Below, piece after piece: positions 52,330 through 60,692 of a stretch of DNA of 64,000 nt. A model generated the notes under the pieces. It searched no databases. It was not told the DNA's origin and worked only from the letters and a program-made list of their open reading frames with translations. Positions within the stretch are counted from its first letter, which is position 1; every line of letters begins with the position of its first letter. Location of the stretch: assembly GCA_039819665.1 (NCBI GenBank), contig JBCBRM010000020.1:1-64000 (forward strand). The letters run 5' to 3'. Origin of the DNA: JAWPMV01 sp039819665 (GTDB lineage: Bacteria > Bacteroidota > Bacteroidia > J057). The position numbers and the translations under genes are program-made.

Positions 52330-52731
52330 TTAAACCGTAATCGCTTCGAGGTAGCGGGCGTTTAGCGGCTTATTCAGATATTTCTTAACGTACTTACTAC
52401 TTGCAGCACGGTCAATATCCTTAGGACTAATAGAGGAGGAAAGCATAATGATCTTACACTTTTCCAACACGGTCTCAGAGAACTTTTCGAAATCTTCGAG
52501 AAATTGGAACCCGTCCATGATAGGCATATTGATGTCTAAAAAGACGATCTCAGGAAGGACATCTTCGTCGTTCTGATTCGTGTTTAGGAAGTCTAACGCT
52601 TCCTGACCGGTCTGGAATACAAGGATGTTGTCAGCGAAACTGTTGGCTTCGATGATCTTTTCATTGATAATATTATCAATCTCATTATCATCGATCAACA
52701 TTACGCTTTTATAGGTGGCCATATTGTCCAT
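52330..52731 (-). CDS. single-domain response regulator
   Basis: A 133-residue receiver domain with no output domain. Acidic pocket MLIDDNEID, phospho-acceptor Asp in VFLDINMPIMDG, the switch serine in IIMLSSS and the lysine in KKYLNKPLNAR are all present. Such stand-alone receivers relay signals by binding partners, as CheY does. The start is uncertain: ATG 52731, ATG 52722 and an upstream GTG at 52749 are all open; 52731 is used here. No histidine kinase is adjacent. Confidence 0.92.
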   Translation of the reverse strand: MDNMATYKSVMLIDDNEIDNIINEKIIEANSFADNILVFQTGQEALDFLNTNQNDEDVLPEIVFLDINMPIMDGFQFLEDFEKFSETVLEKCKIIMLSSSISPKDIDRAASSKYVKKYLNKPLNARYLEAITV

Positions 52732-52749
52732 AGAATTTGGGTTACTCAC

Positions 52750-53095
52750 AGGGTAAAGTTTGGAAATTCAGGCTAAACATCAAACTTTCTGAGGCAATTC
52801 TAAGCTCCCCCTTAGAGCAGCCCATGTAAGAAATTTGCCAATATCGTAAGCAGTTTGAAATACGCAACTTTTTCGTTTGTATTCCTACTAAAACCAATTT
52901 AGGTGCCAAAATGTCCCTATTTGGGTGAATCATTCCACATTAGCTGAAATAGGTATAGCCCTTAAAAGGAGATTCCAGCATAGTTCATTTTTATGCTGGA
53001 ATCTAAGCCTGTAAATTTTTTCGAATAATTGTAGATTTTTGGCTTTCGCAAGAAGCAGACTTTAGCCAAAATATGTCTCAGAATGACGCAGAGGC
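52750..53095. other. 346-base intergenic region with a 13-bp hairpin
   Basis: Between the response regulator and the DUF3127 gene. AGATTCCAGCATA (52970-52982) and TATGCTGGAATCT (52992-53004) are perfect complements around nine bases; a weaker TTTTGGCT...AGCCAAAA pair lies at about 53037-53070. One may end the DUF3127-gene transcript on the - strand. No gene seen. Confidence 0.5.
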
Positions 53096-53479
53096 CTAAA
53101 AGGGTAGATCATCATCGTCCTCCATCTGCGTTACATCTAATGCATCAGGTACGGGAGGAGGAGGAGCGTCCGCAGGTGCGCCTGTAGCAGGCTGAGCCGC
53201 TTGTACAGGATTTACTCTCCAGGCATCCAGGCTGTTGAAGTATTTTGTTTCGCCTTGGGGGCTAGTCCACTCCCTTCCACGTAGATCAAATTCTATGGTA
53301 AGCATGCTTCCTACCTGGTAGGGTTCGATCAAATCACATTTATCCTGTACCAGTTGGAACTGTACGTACTGAGGATACATGGGATTGTCGGCGTACTCGA
53401 TTACAAACTCACGCTTTCTGAAACGCTCGGATACCTGTTTGGTATCATATTTTACATGAAGTTTACCTTGTATAGTCAT
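53096..53479 (-). CDS. DUF3127 protein with an SSB-like C-terminal acidic tip
   Basis: A 127-residue protein. Residues 1-90 match the OB-like DUF3127 pattern: MTIQGKLHVKYDTKQVSERFRKREFVIEY, then VQFQLVQDKCDLIEPYQVGSMLTIEFDLRGREW, then KYFNSLDAWRV. A proline- and alanine-rich linker (PATGAPADAPPPPVPD) leads to the tail MEDDDDLPF. That tail is nearly identical to the DDDIPF tip with which single-stranded DNA-binding protein recruits its partners. A DNA-related role through SSB-partner proteins is therefore a real possibility, but it is inferred. xseB lies 59 bases upstream on the same strand. Confidence 0.85.
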   Translation of the reverse strand: MTIQGKLHVKYDTKQVSERFRKREFVIEYADNPMYPQYVQFQLVQDKCDLIEPYQVGSMLTIEFDLRGREWTSPQGETKYFNSLDAWRVNPVQAAQPATGAPADAPPPPVPDALDVTQMEDDDDLPF

Positions 53480-53538
53480 GTGGGTGGCTTAAAGATTAGA
53501 ACTGCAAATCTAGTTCAGAAAATTTAAATTTCAATGAA

Positions 53539-53760
53539 TTATTCTTCAGAAGAATCAAAGGGCTTGAGTTCACCCTTGATCAATTGCTGGATTTCCAATT
53601 CTGCTCCATTCAGATATTCCCTACATTCTTTGAGTAATTTGTTCCCTTCTTTAAAGAGAGAGACCTGCTGATCAAAATCCGAAACTCCTTTTTGCATTTT
53701 CTCAACGAGAATTCGCAGAGATTCTAGCTTATCTTCTAATGAAAATTTTTCCTGATCCAT
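53539..53760 (-). CDS. xseB: exodeoxyribonuclease VII small subunit
   Basis: A 73-residue helical protein that forms the small subunit of exonuclease VII. FSLEDKLESLRILVEKMQKG followed by VSLFKEGNKLLKECREYLNGAELEIQQL matches the two-helix XseB pattern. The large subunit XseA, usually adjacent, is not in the window on either side; it must be encoded elsewhere. Probably co-transcribed with the DUF3127 gene downstream. Confidence 0.9.
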   Translation of the reverse strand: MDQEKFSLEDKLESLRILVEKMQKGVSDFDQQVSLFKEGNKLLKECREYLNGAELEIQQLIKGELKPFDSSEE

Positions 53761-54260
53761 AGTTTGATGTTCGATTGCAAATATCGCAATTGCCGATTGC
53801 TTCTCAAACTTTTCGTTCCTATACCTTTCTCTAAATATTTATGATTGATGTTTTGGGTTTCTTTCCACCTTTTTAGAAAAGGTGGAGCCAAAATCGCAGC
53901 GCCAAGAACCAGCCTCACATAGCCGCCCCTTTTCCCGATTGGCGCTGCTGGGCCTGTGCACTTGGGTAGGTGGAAGGGATTTGCTTAGTAAATAACACTA
54001 GCACTCTAACACCCACAAACGCTAACACGTTTTCCCCAAACACCCAAAAACAAGAAAATAGCGGTTTGTGAATAAATATCAACGGTTCGAAATCATTTCG
54101 TTCCAGTTTCCTGAAACTTTTATACATTCGAACTCCTACCCATGACAAACCGGGTGTTAAACAAAATTGCGTTTTTCATAACATTCTGGTATATCACCGT
54201 ACATAAATTTATTTAGCCGATTGTAAAACCTTAACTTTGTTCTCATCACAAAGGAGATTT
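53761..54260. other. 500-base intergenic region with a hairpin element and the manC promoter
   Basis: Between divergent xseB and the mannose-1-phosphate guanylyltransferase gene. CCACCTTTT-TAG-AAAAGGTGG (53865-53885) is a perfect 9-bp hairpin; GCAGCGCCAA (53896-53905) pairs with TTGGCGCTGC (53939-53948). The pair resembles the hairpin at 60631. Close to the gene, TAACTTTG (54232-54239) is an exact TAnnTTTG box 21 bases before ATG 54261, and AAGGAG at 54251-54256 is a rare clear ribosome-binding site. Confidence 0.55.
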
Positions 54261-55346
54261 ATGCATAACAAAAACCACTATATCATCATCATGGCTGGCG
54301 GGATCGGATCGAGATTTTGGCCCATGAGTCGCTCTAGCTTTCCAAAACAATTTCACGACATCCTCGGAAGAGGGAAAACACTGATTCAAGAAACATTTGA
54401 AAGGTTTGCAGCCTTCGTTCCCGAAGAAAATATCTATGTAGTTACCAATGAAAAGTATTATGATCTGGTAAAAACTCAGTTACCTTCCATGACTGATAAC
54501 CAGATACTACTGGAACCCGTGGGAAGGAATACGGCACCTTGTGTTGCTTATGCCTGTTTTAAAATAAATAGCCAAAATCCGGATGCAGTCTTTGTCGTAG
54601 CACCTTCAGACCATCTGATCGCTAAGGAAGACGTATTCCAGCAAAATATAAATCTTGGATTGAATGCCTGTGCTGAAGAAGATATCATCATGACCTTAGG
54701 CATTACACCTACTCGTCCAGATACCGGCTATGGGTATATTCAGTACCTCGAAGACACAGAAAACAAAGGCTATCATAAAGTGAAAACTTTTACGGAAAAG
54801 CCTAATCTGGAAGTTGCCAAATCTTTTCTGGAAAGTGGAGACTTTGTTTGGAATGGAGGAATCTTCCTTTTCTCTGCGAAGACTATTCTCACTGCATTTC
54901 GGGAATTTCTGCCCGATATGTCAGATCAATTTACTGAGCTTGGGCCTGCATATTATACAGATAATGAACAGGAGGCAGTAAATGAAACTTATGCTGTTTG
55001 TAGAAACATCTCTATTGACTACGGCATTATGGAGAAAGCCGAAAATGTGTATACAGTTCCTACGGACTTTGGTTGGAGTGATCTGGGAACTTGGGGATCG
55101 GTTCATGAGAACACAGAAAAAGACTACCACAACAATGCTGTTCAAGGCGAAGCCATCGTCTATGACTCATTGAATAATATGATCAAGACCACACATCCTG
55201 ATAAACTAGTAGTAGTTAAAGGACTGGAGGGCTACATCATCGTCGATACGGAGGATGCCTTACTGATTTGCAAGAAAGAAGAAGAACAATTCATCAAACA
55301 AATAGTAGGAGACCTCAAAGGGGATAAAGATGGGAAGTACGTATAG
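54261..55346 (+). CDS. mannose-1-phosphate guanylyltransferase
   Basis: A 361-residue nucleotidyltransferase that makes GDP-mannose from mannose-1-phosphate and GTP for surface sugars. The pyrophosphorylase signature MAGGIGSRFWPMSRSSFPKQF is at residues 11-31; LLEPVGRNTAPC, VAPSDHLI, TFTEKP and GDFVWNGGIFLF follow in the family order. It lacks the C-terminal isomerase domain of the bifunctional type. ATG 54261 has an AAGGAG ribosome-binding site; the upstream frame to 54237 overlaps the -7 box. The phosphatase-like gene follows after 11 bases. Confidence 0.93.
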   Translation: MHNKNHYIIIMAGGIGSRFWPMSRSSFPKQFHDILGRGKTLIQETFERFAAFVPEENIYVVTNEKYYDLVKTQLPSMTDNQILLEPVGRNTAPCVAYACFKINSQNPDAVFVVAPSDHLIAKEDVFQQNINLGLNACAEEDIIMTLGITPTRPDTGYGYIQYLEDTENKGYHKVKTFTEKPNLEVAKSFLESGDFVWNGGIFLFSAKTILTAFREFLPDMSDQFTELGPAYYTDNEQEAVNETYAVCRNISIDYGIMEKAENVYTVPTDFGWSDLGTWGSVHENTEKDYHNNAVQGEAIVYDSLNNMIKTTHPDKLVVVKGLEGYIIVDTEDALLICKKEEEQFIKQIVGDLKGDKDGKYV

Positions 55347-55357
55347 TAGGGAGCTTT

Positions 55358-56206
55358 ATGCAGGCAAAACTTGAGTTTTTGCAAGCCCTCGCCCGAATGG
55401 CCGGTTCGATTATGCTTCGAAACTGGGGGGGAGAAATACATGCTTTTCCCAAACCTGATGGCAGCATAGTAACGGAAGTTGATCTGGAAATTAGTAGAAG
55501 GGTCTGCGAGAAAATTCAGAAGCGATTTCCTAATTGCAGCCTGCTCACCGAAGAAACCCGGGGTAAGCTCCTCTATCCTCAACGCTGTGGCTTTATAGTT
55601 GATGAATTAGATGGAACCCACGGGTATTTTCGGGGAAAGTCCGGTTTTACCTTTCAATGCGCGTATTATGAACAATTTGACCAACTTAAGATAGGCTTGG
55701 TCTATGATCCCCTGAGAGATGTCATGGTTTATGGAGTTAAGGGGGAAGGGGTGTATTGGCAAACACAGAGTCAGAAACATAAGATAGAGTCCCTGCCGTC
55801 AAAAGTATGGTCAGAATTGAAATACGCTAACCATCGCCTTTACATGACAAGGACTATAAAGCGGATGTATGAGGGTTTGGGAGCAAAAGAACATCAGATT
55901 ATTCCTACAGGAGGTATCGGCTCCAAGTGTATTGATTTTGTAGAGGGTAAGGTCGATGTGCTTATCTCTCTCAACAGATCTATTGGAGCTTGGGATTGGG
56001 CACCGGGTAAAGTGATTTTGGAGGAATTGGGGTTAAAGCTTTGCCATTTGACAGGCGAAGAATTGCAAATAAACAAGGCTGATGAAGGCTTTGGTTATCT
56101 GGTTTGTGCTCCTAAACATTATGAAACTCTCATCGAGAAACTGGATTGGATCATCACTAAGGTAAGGCCTAGAGATAGATCAACATTCCCGCCAACACAG
56201 CTGTAA
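55358..56206 (+). CDS. inositol-monophosphatase-superfamily phosphatase
   Basis: A 282-residue FIG/IMPase-superfamily enzyme. Metal-binding blocks: LLTEETRG, then FIVDELDGTHGYF, where Pro of the usual DPLDGT is replaced by Glu, and SIGAWDWAPGKVILEELG near the C-terminus. The core ligands Asp, Asp and the Trp-Asp pair remain, so activity is plausible; substrate could be a sugar phosphate, given the guanylyltransferase before it, or an adenine bisphosphate. Its last 38 bases overlap the convergent transporter gene. Confidence 0.8.
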   Translation: MQAKLEFLQALARMAGSIMLRNWGGEIHAFPKPDGSIVTEVDLEISRRVCEKIQKRFPNCSLLTEETRGKLLYPQRCGFIVDELDGTHGYFRGKSGFTFQCAYYEQFDQLKIGLVYDPLRDVMVYGVKGEGVYWQTQSQKHKIESLPSKVWSELKYANHRLYMTRTIKRMYEGLGAKEHQIIPTGGIGSKCIDFVEGKVDVLISLNRSIGAWDWAPGKVILEELGLKLCHLTGEELQINKADEGFGYLVCAPKHYETLIEKLDWIITKVRPRDRSTFPPTQL

Positions 56207-57974
56207 TGAATGCAGCTATTGTACCTCCAACCATAGATTTTACCCCCAATTCAGAGAGTGTCTTTCGCTGATTAGGAGCTAGTGCTCCGATACCTCCGAT
56301 TTGAATTCCTATGGAGGCAAAGTTGGCAAATCCACATAAGGCGTAGGTAGCGATGATCAGAGATTTATAATGAACTATTTGCCCAGCAGCTTTCATTTCT
56401 CCTAGGGATGCATAAGCCACAAATTCACTTGCAATGGTCTTTTCCCCAAAAAGTTGGCCAATTACCATAATATCATCAGTAGGTACCCCAACGACCCAGG
56501 CAATAGGAGCCAGACAAAGTCCAAATACATACTCGAGGCTAAAAGTTTGGAACTTGCCTTCTGTGGAGGAAGCTACCCATTCATTAAGGCCCGTATAGTA
56601 GCCGATTACATCTGCAAATAAAAAGTTGACCGCTTTGATCATGGCAATAAAAACTAGCAACATAACTGCCACATTCACTGCCAACTTCAATCCATCTGTT
56701 GCGCCATTAGTAATTGCATCCAGAACGTTATTCCCGATACGATCTTTGGGGATCATGAGATCACGATTGATTTCCTCTGTCTCCGGAACCAGCATTTTTG
56801 CAGCAACTAAAGCTGCTGGGGCTGACATTATAGAGGCCGTGAGTAGATGTCGGGCAAATTCCAGTTGTTGTTCTGGATTTGCTCCTCCCAAATAGCCGAT
56901 GTATGCTCCAAAAACACTACCCGCAATGGTTGCCATTCCCCCCGTCATCAAAGACATGATTTCTGAACGGGTCATTTTAGCGAGATAAGGCTTTACCAGT
57001 AAAGGTGCTTCAGTTTGCCCAATGAAAATATTTCCCGCTGCAGCTGTACTTTCTGCCCCGGATAATTTCATCGTCTTACTCATGATAACTGCAAAGAGGT
57101 ATACGATCCTTTGCAGAATACCCAAATAATAGAGCAAAGAGGTTAAGGCAGAAAAGAAAATGATAATTGGGAGTACCTGGAAGGCAAAGATGTAGCCAGA
57201 CTTGGGTATGTCAACCAAATCCAGGAATAAAAAACTTGAACCCGCCTGGGTGAAGTTAAGTACAGTTACAAATATATCTGCGATGTAGCGGAAGAGGTCA
57301 TTTACAAAAGGGACTTTCAATAAAAGGGCAAATATCAATTGAAGGCCGATTCCCGCTGCAACAAGTTTCCAATCGATTTTCTTCCGATTACTACTAAAAA
57401 GCCAGCATATTCCCAGTAAAACAAAGATCCCGAAAATTCCTCTTAGAATATCGAGAAATGAAAATTCAGATTGAATAAAGGTTGCTCTTCCTCCCAGTTT
57501 AATATTGAGTTGCTTGTTGGTGAGGATGGGATTTGAACGCTCATCAAAACTAAGAGCAAAGTTTTGAGTTCGTCTTTTTGAATTGAGACCAGATACATCT
57601 TGTCTTGCGATCTCTTTCCCTTCTTTAAAAAAGATCAGGCTGGGTTCATTGGCCTGAGCCTGATATACAAGAGAGTCTATCCCACTTACTATAGGAATCA
57701 ATTCAAAATAAAGATGTAGACTATCTCCTCTTAATTCCCAGTTGCCATTTTCGGTAGCACTATCCGCAGCAATTTCCAGACTAAAACTTCCATCTTCCTT
57801 TAATCTCAAAAAATCTTCAAGTCCTACAACTTTTGGGGAAGAAGAATTTGCTTCCTCATAGGATATAATTTTCCAGTCAAAGATCAGATCCGGACCGTCC
57901 TGAGCCTTGAGATTATTTGAAAAGAGGAAAAGGATAATACCTGTTAGAATATAGATGCAGCGCCTGGGATTCAT
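56169..57974 (-). CDS. CNT-family nucleoside transporter with an extra N-terminal periplasmic domain
   Basis: A 601-residue concentrative nucleoside transporter. Residues 1-25 look like a signal peptide (CIYILTGIILFLFSNNLKA), followed by about 140 residues of beta-rich, soluble-looking sequence (DFLRLKEDGSFSLEI, NGNWELRGDSLHLYFEL) similar in pattern to lipocalin-like domains. The CNT part begins near residue 170 with about ten membrane segments; GQTEAPLLVKPYLAKM and the later GVPTDDIMVIGQLFGEKTIASEF hold the nucleoside- and sodium-binding motifs. ATG 57974 is preferred over a TTG at 57986. Confidence 0.87.
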   Translation of the reverse strand: MNPRRCIYILTGIILFLFSNNLKAQDGPDLIFDWKIISYEEANSSSPKVVGLEDFLRLKEDGSFSLEIAADSATENGNWELRGDSLHLYFELIPIVSGIDSLVYQAQANEPSLIFFKEGKEIARQDVSGLNSKRRTQNFALSFDERSNPILTNKQLNIKLGGRATFIQSEFSFLDILRGIFGIFVLLGICWLFSSNRKKIDWKLVAAGIGLQLIFALLLKVPFVNDLFRYIADIFVTVLNFTQAGSSFLFLDLVDIPKSGYIFAFQVLPIIIFFSALTSLLYYLGILQRIVYLFAVIMSKTMKLSGAESTAAAGNIFIGQTEAPLLVKPYLAKMTRSEIMSLMTGGMATIAGSVFGAYIGYLGGANPEQQLEFARHLLTASIMSAPAALVAAKMLVPETEEINRDLMIPKDRIGNNVLDAITNGATDGLKLAVNVAVMLLVFIAMIKAVNFLFADVIGYYTGLNEWVASSTEGKFQTFSLEYVFGLCLAPIAWVVGVPTDDIMVIGQLFGEKTIASEFVAYASLGEMKAAGQIVHYKSLIIATYALCGFANFASIGIQIGGIGALAPNQRKTLSELGVKSMVGGTIAAFITAVLAGMLIYL

Positions 57975-58104
57975 AGTAGCTTTCAATGTAGAATGCCTTT
58001 ACAGAAAGAATGGCTATCCACAAGAGGAAAGCCAAAATCTCCTAAAGCTAGTACATTCTAGGCAAATTTCGAATCCTCGCAGTGCTTTCTGGGAAAATAT
58101 CTTA

Positions 58105-58566
58105 TCAAGACTTTGAATCGTCCGAGGGCTTTTTACCCTTTTTGATATTTTCCTCACGTTCTTTCAGGATTTTCCTGACCTTTTCATGCGAAATTGATTT
58201 AATGATTCCCTCTTCCTCAGCCTTTTTGGCGATGGCCCTTAGGCTCAGATTTTGCTCTTTTTCTCGAATCTCCACGATTTTCTGTTTTACCGATTCCGGG
58301 ATGCTTGCTTTTCGTCCTTTGGGTTTGTGTCCAATTACGGTCTGCTCCCATCCTCTTTGGTGGTACTTATTTCGTACCTGCCAGATTGTTGAGCTGGATA
58401 CCTTCAATTTCTTCTGAATCTTTCGGGGGCCATGGCCTTCATCCAACAGAAGCAGAATCTGGATTCTGTTTCTGGTACGGATGCCAAGTCCCCGTTTTCG
58501 ACGCATGGTTAATAAACCAGAGCGTTCTTCCTCCTTGAGTAAATTTCCTTGTAGCGTTTCCGACAT
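58105..58566 (-). CDS. helix-turn-helix protein of the IS630-transposase N-terminal type
   Basis: A 153-residue protein with two consecutive homeodomain-like HTH units: RTRNRIQILLLLDEGHGPRKIQKKLKVSSSTIWQVRNKYHQRG, then RKASIPESVKQKIVEIREKEQNLSLRAIAKKAEE with HEKVRKILKERE. This is the DNA-binding half of IS630/Tc1-type transposases. The DDE catalytic half is absent: only about 130 bases separate the stop from the next gene, and no terminal repeats were seen. The start is 6 bases after the GH65 stop, so it is the last gene of the sugar-uptake operon. A transposase remnant, or a domesticated regulator. Confidence 0.8.
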   Translation of the reverse strand: MSETLQGNLLKEEERSGLLTMRRKRGLGIRTRNRIQILLLLDEGHGPRKIQKKLKVSSSTIWQVRNKYHQRGWEQTVIGHKPKGRKASIPESVKQKIVEIREKEQNLSLRAIAKKAEEEGIIKSISHEKVRKILKEREENIKKGKKPSDDSKS

Positions 58567-58572
58567 GGTGCC

Positions 58573-60603
58573 TCATTTTTGCCGAGACTGGTTCACCGAT
58601 TGATTCCTTGAGTCAATAAATAATTCATGCTGGGTTGTGCCCAGTCCGGTTATTTTTAATGATTTCCAATTTTTAGGCAAAATAGGATTTTTCTGGATAA
58701 GTCCAGTATCAGAGAGCACTAAACCTGCAAAACCAAACAAGATTACCTGCAACATACCTCCTGCACCCGTCGCAAAATACGGATTATTACTCAGTGCAGA
58801 CTCCGCTAATGCCCCAAATGGCGCTCTTTTATTGGGTTCGTAGGATTCCTTAAATAATCTAAAAGCATTATCAGCATCTCCAAGACGAGCATAAATAACT
58901 GCGAAAACTGACTTTCCCATAGCCGGGCCTTCTTCTGCCAGCCTAGGTTCATAGTATTCTAAGTCTTTAATTATTTTTGATCTTTCCTTGACAATATCAA
59001 GTGGATATGCCAACAAATTGACATCAGCTTGTTTAATCCTGTCGCCTGAATACTTGCTGTGTTCCATGGTGGTTCCATCAGGAAACTTGTGTATGAGGAG
59101 ATTCTCGGCTACTTCAGCCCATGCCGGATTGGCTTTTATTTTGCAAGCTTCTGCTGCTTTGGTCGCATATTGGAGGGCAGTGATTGCAGCTCCATTCGTA
59201 AATGCATTATCATCCACATTTGGGGCAAATTCATTCGCCCCAACCACATTCAGGATGGAATAGCTGCCATTTTCGTGTTTTGTTGAACGACTGACCCAAT
59301 AGTCAGCTATGTCCTTGAGTAGGGGAAAACCTTTTTCTTCCAGCCAAAGCTGGTCCTGACTTACCCGATAATAATTCCAACAGGCTATCCCCACACAAGC
59401 AGTAATGTGGTGCTCGAAGGTTCCTGTCAAGGCCCAGGTAGGAGTTGCTTCTTCTCCGGTATCATCACTCTCCCAGGGAAACATGGCTCCTTTATATCCA
59501 TAGTTGATAGCCTTATTTCTAGCTGCTTCCAGTCGATCAAAACGATAATTCAGGAGAGATTTGGCAATGGAAGGATTCAAAAGTAGTAAAGGAGGGAACA
59601 TCCAAAGTTCTGTATCCCAAAAAATATGTCCGTTATAGTTTTGGGAGGAAAGTCCCATAGGAGCGATACTCAAATTAGAATCTGCTCGGGAAAAAGCGTA
59701 GAGGTGATAAAGAGCCAGGCGAACATCCTGCTGACTTTGGGGATCTCCTTCGATGACAATATCCCCTTCCCATAAGATTTCCCAGGCTACTTTATGTTTG
59801 TCCAATAAAGCTTCACGGGGATTTAGCAAGTTAAAAATGACGAAGCGTTCTGATTCGGACTGTGGATCTTCGAAATCAGTAGTACTACATAAAGCCGCTG
59901 TCCATGCAAATTCAAAGTTTTCTCCTGCTTTCAGGTCTTTTTCAAAAAATACCCCATGCACAAATTTTGATTCAATTTGGTGGACGAGCTTCGGGCGTTG
60001 GTTTTTTCTTGTGGAATTGATGGCGTGCCAGATAAAAGTTCCTGAGCAGGCAAGGGTATGTCTGCCATAAGGGCTTTGACATTCAGTTTGCAGAATAGGC
60101 ATAGTTGTCTCCAAATCTTCCAGCACTCTGAAGCTTGCTTTCGGAAATAAATAGCTATCGGGACACTCAATCCTTCCCGTTGCCTTAAGTTTGATATCTT
60201 TTAATGGCTTTATCTGAATGTCTATGTATCCGGTATAGGGTACATTTCGCAAAGCATAAATGGTATAGCTGATCTCTGCTTTATCTCGGTAAGTGAAATT
60301 CGTATTGAAGCCTGCTTCTTTCATATTGAGCGTTTGGCTCCAATTGGAAATATGTATTTCCTGAATTTGCTCTCCATCTATTTCGATATTGAGATTGGCG
60401 AAATTCAACCCCAACAGAACTTTGCTTACTCCCTGCGGTGCTTCCTTATCATACACATTGTTCATTAGGATAAACTTGGCCCGAAAGGGTTTGTCTTCGG
60501 GTAAGATGCCTATTCTTCCATTTGCAGCTACTACGCCTGCATAAGAATCGGATTTGTGTACTGTAATGAGCCAGGGATTGTGAGGGGTATATTGATTAGT
60601 CAT
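58573..60603 (-). CDS. glycoside hydrolase family 65 protein (disaccharide phosphorylase or hydrolase)
   Basis: A 676-residue enzyme of the maltose/kojibiose/trehalose family. An N-terminal beta-sandwich (about 1-260) precedes the (alpha/alpha)6 barrel. The substrate-binding FWDTELWMFP is at residues 328-337, and the general acid is Glu458 in VVGANEFAPNVDDNAFTN. The KQADV block that lines the phosphate or water site is present. No signal peptide, so the disaccharide is imported first by the ABC transporter encoded upstream. Phosphorolysis and hydrolysis cannot be separated by eye; kojibiose-, trehalose- and maltose-type activities all remain open. Confidence 0.9.
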   Translation of the reverse strand: MTNQYTPHNPWLITVHKSDSYAGVVAANGRIGILPEDKPFRAKFILMNNVYDKEAPQGVSKVLLGLNFANLNIEIDGEQIQEIHISNWSQTLNMKEAGFNTNFTYRDKAEISYTIYALRNVPYTGYIDIQIKPLKDIKLKATGRIECPDSYLFPKASFRVLEDLETTMPILQTECQSPYGRHTLACSGTFIWHAINSTRKNQRPKLVHQIESKFVHGVFFEKDLKAGENFEFAWTAALCSTTDFEDPQSESERFVIFNLLNPREALLDKHKVAWEILWEGDIVIEGDPQSQQDVRLALYHLYAFSRADSNLSIAPMGLSSQNYNGHIFWDTELWMFPPLLLLNPSIAKSLLNYRFDRLEAARNKAINYGYKGAMFPWESDDTGEEATPTWALTGTFEHHITACVGIACWNYYRVSQDQLWLEEKGFPLLKDIADYWVSRSTKHENGSYSILNVVGANEFAPNVDDNAFTNGAAITALQYATKAAEACKIKANPAWAEVAENLLIHKFPDGTTMEHSKYSGDRIKQADVNLLAYPLDIVKERSKIIKDLEYYEPRLAEEGPAMGKSVFAVIYARLGDADNAFRLFKESYEPNKRAPFGALAESALSNNPYFATGAGGMLQVILFGFAGLVLSDTGLIQKNPILPKNWKSLKITGLGTTQHELFIDSRNQSVNQSRQK

Positions 60604-60630
60604 TTATGGAATTGGTCTAATTTTTCTGAG

Positions 60631-60652
60631 GCAGCTTTTTTAGAAAAGCTGC
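60631..60652. repeat. intercistronic hairpin inside the sugar-uptake operon
   Basis: GCAGCTTTT and AAAAGCTGC pair perfectly around TTAG, between the ATPase stop and the GH65 start. The core TTTTTTAGAAAA and the following ATTCGTAG-CGGCGC resemble the element at 53865. It could lower expression of the GH65 gene relative to the transporter. Confidence 0.5.
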
Positions 60653-60692
60653 GAGATTCGTAGTCGGCGCATGGTAATCGCAGCCATTGGAC

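Noticed and set aside
58105..58566. A complete IS630 insertion sequence
   Set aside because: There is no DDE catalytic domain, no room for one before the next gene, and no terminal inverted repeats or TA duplication were seen.
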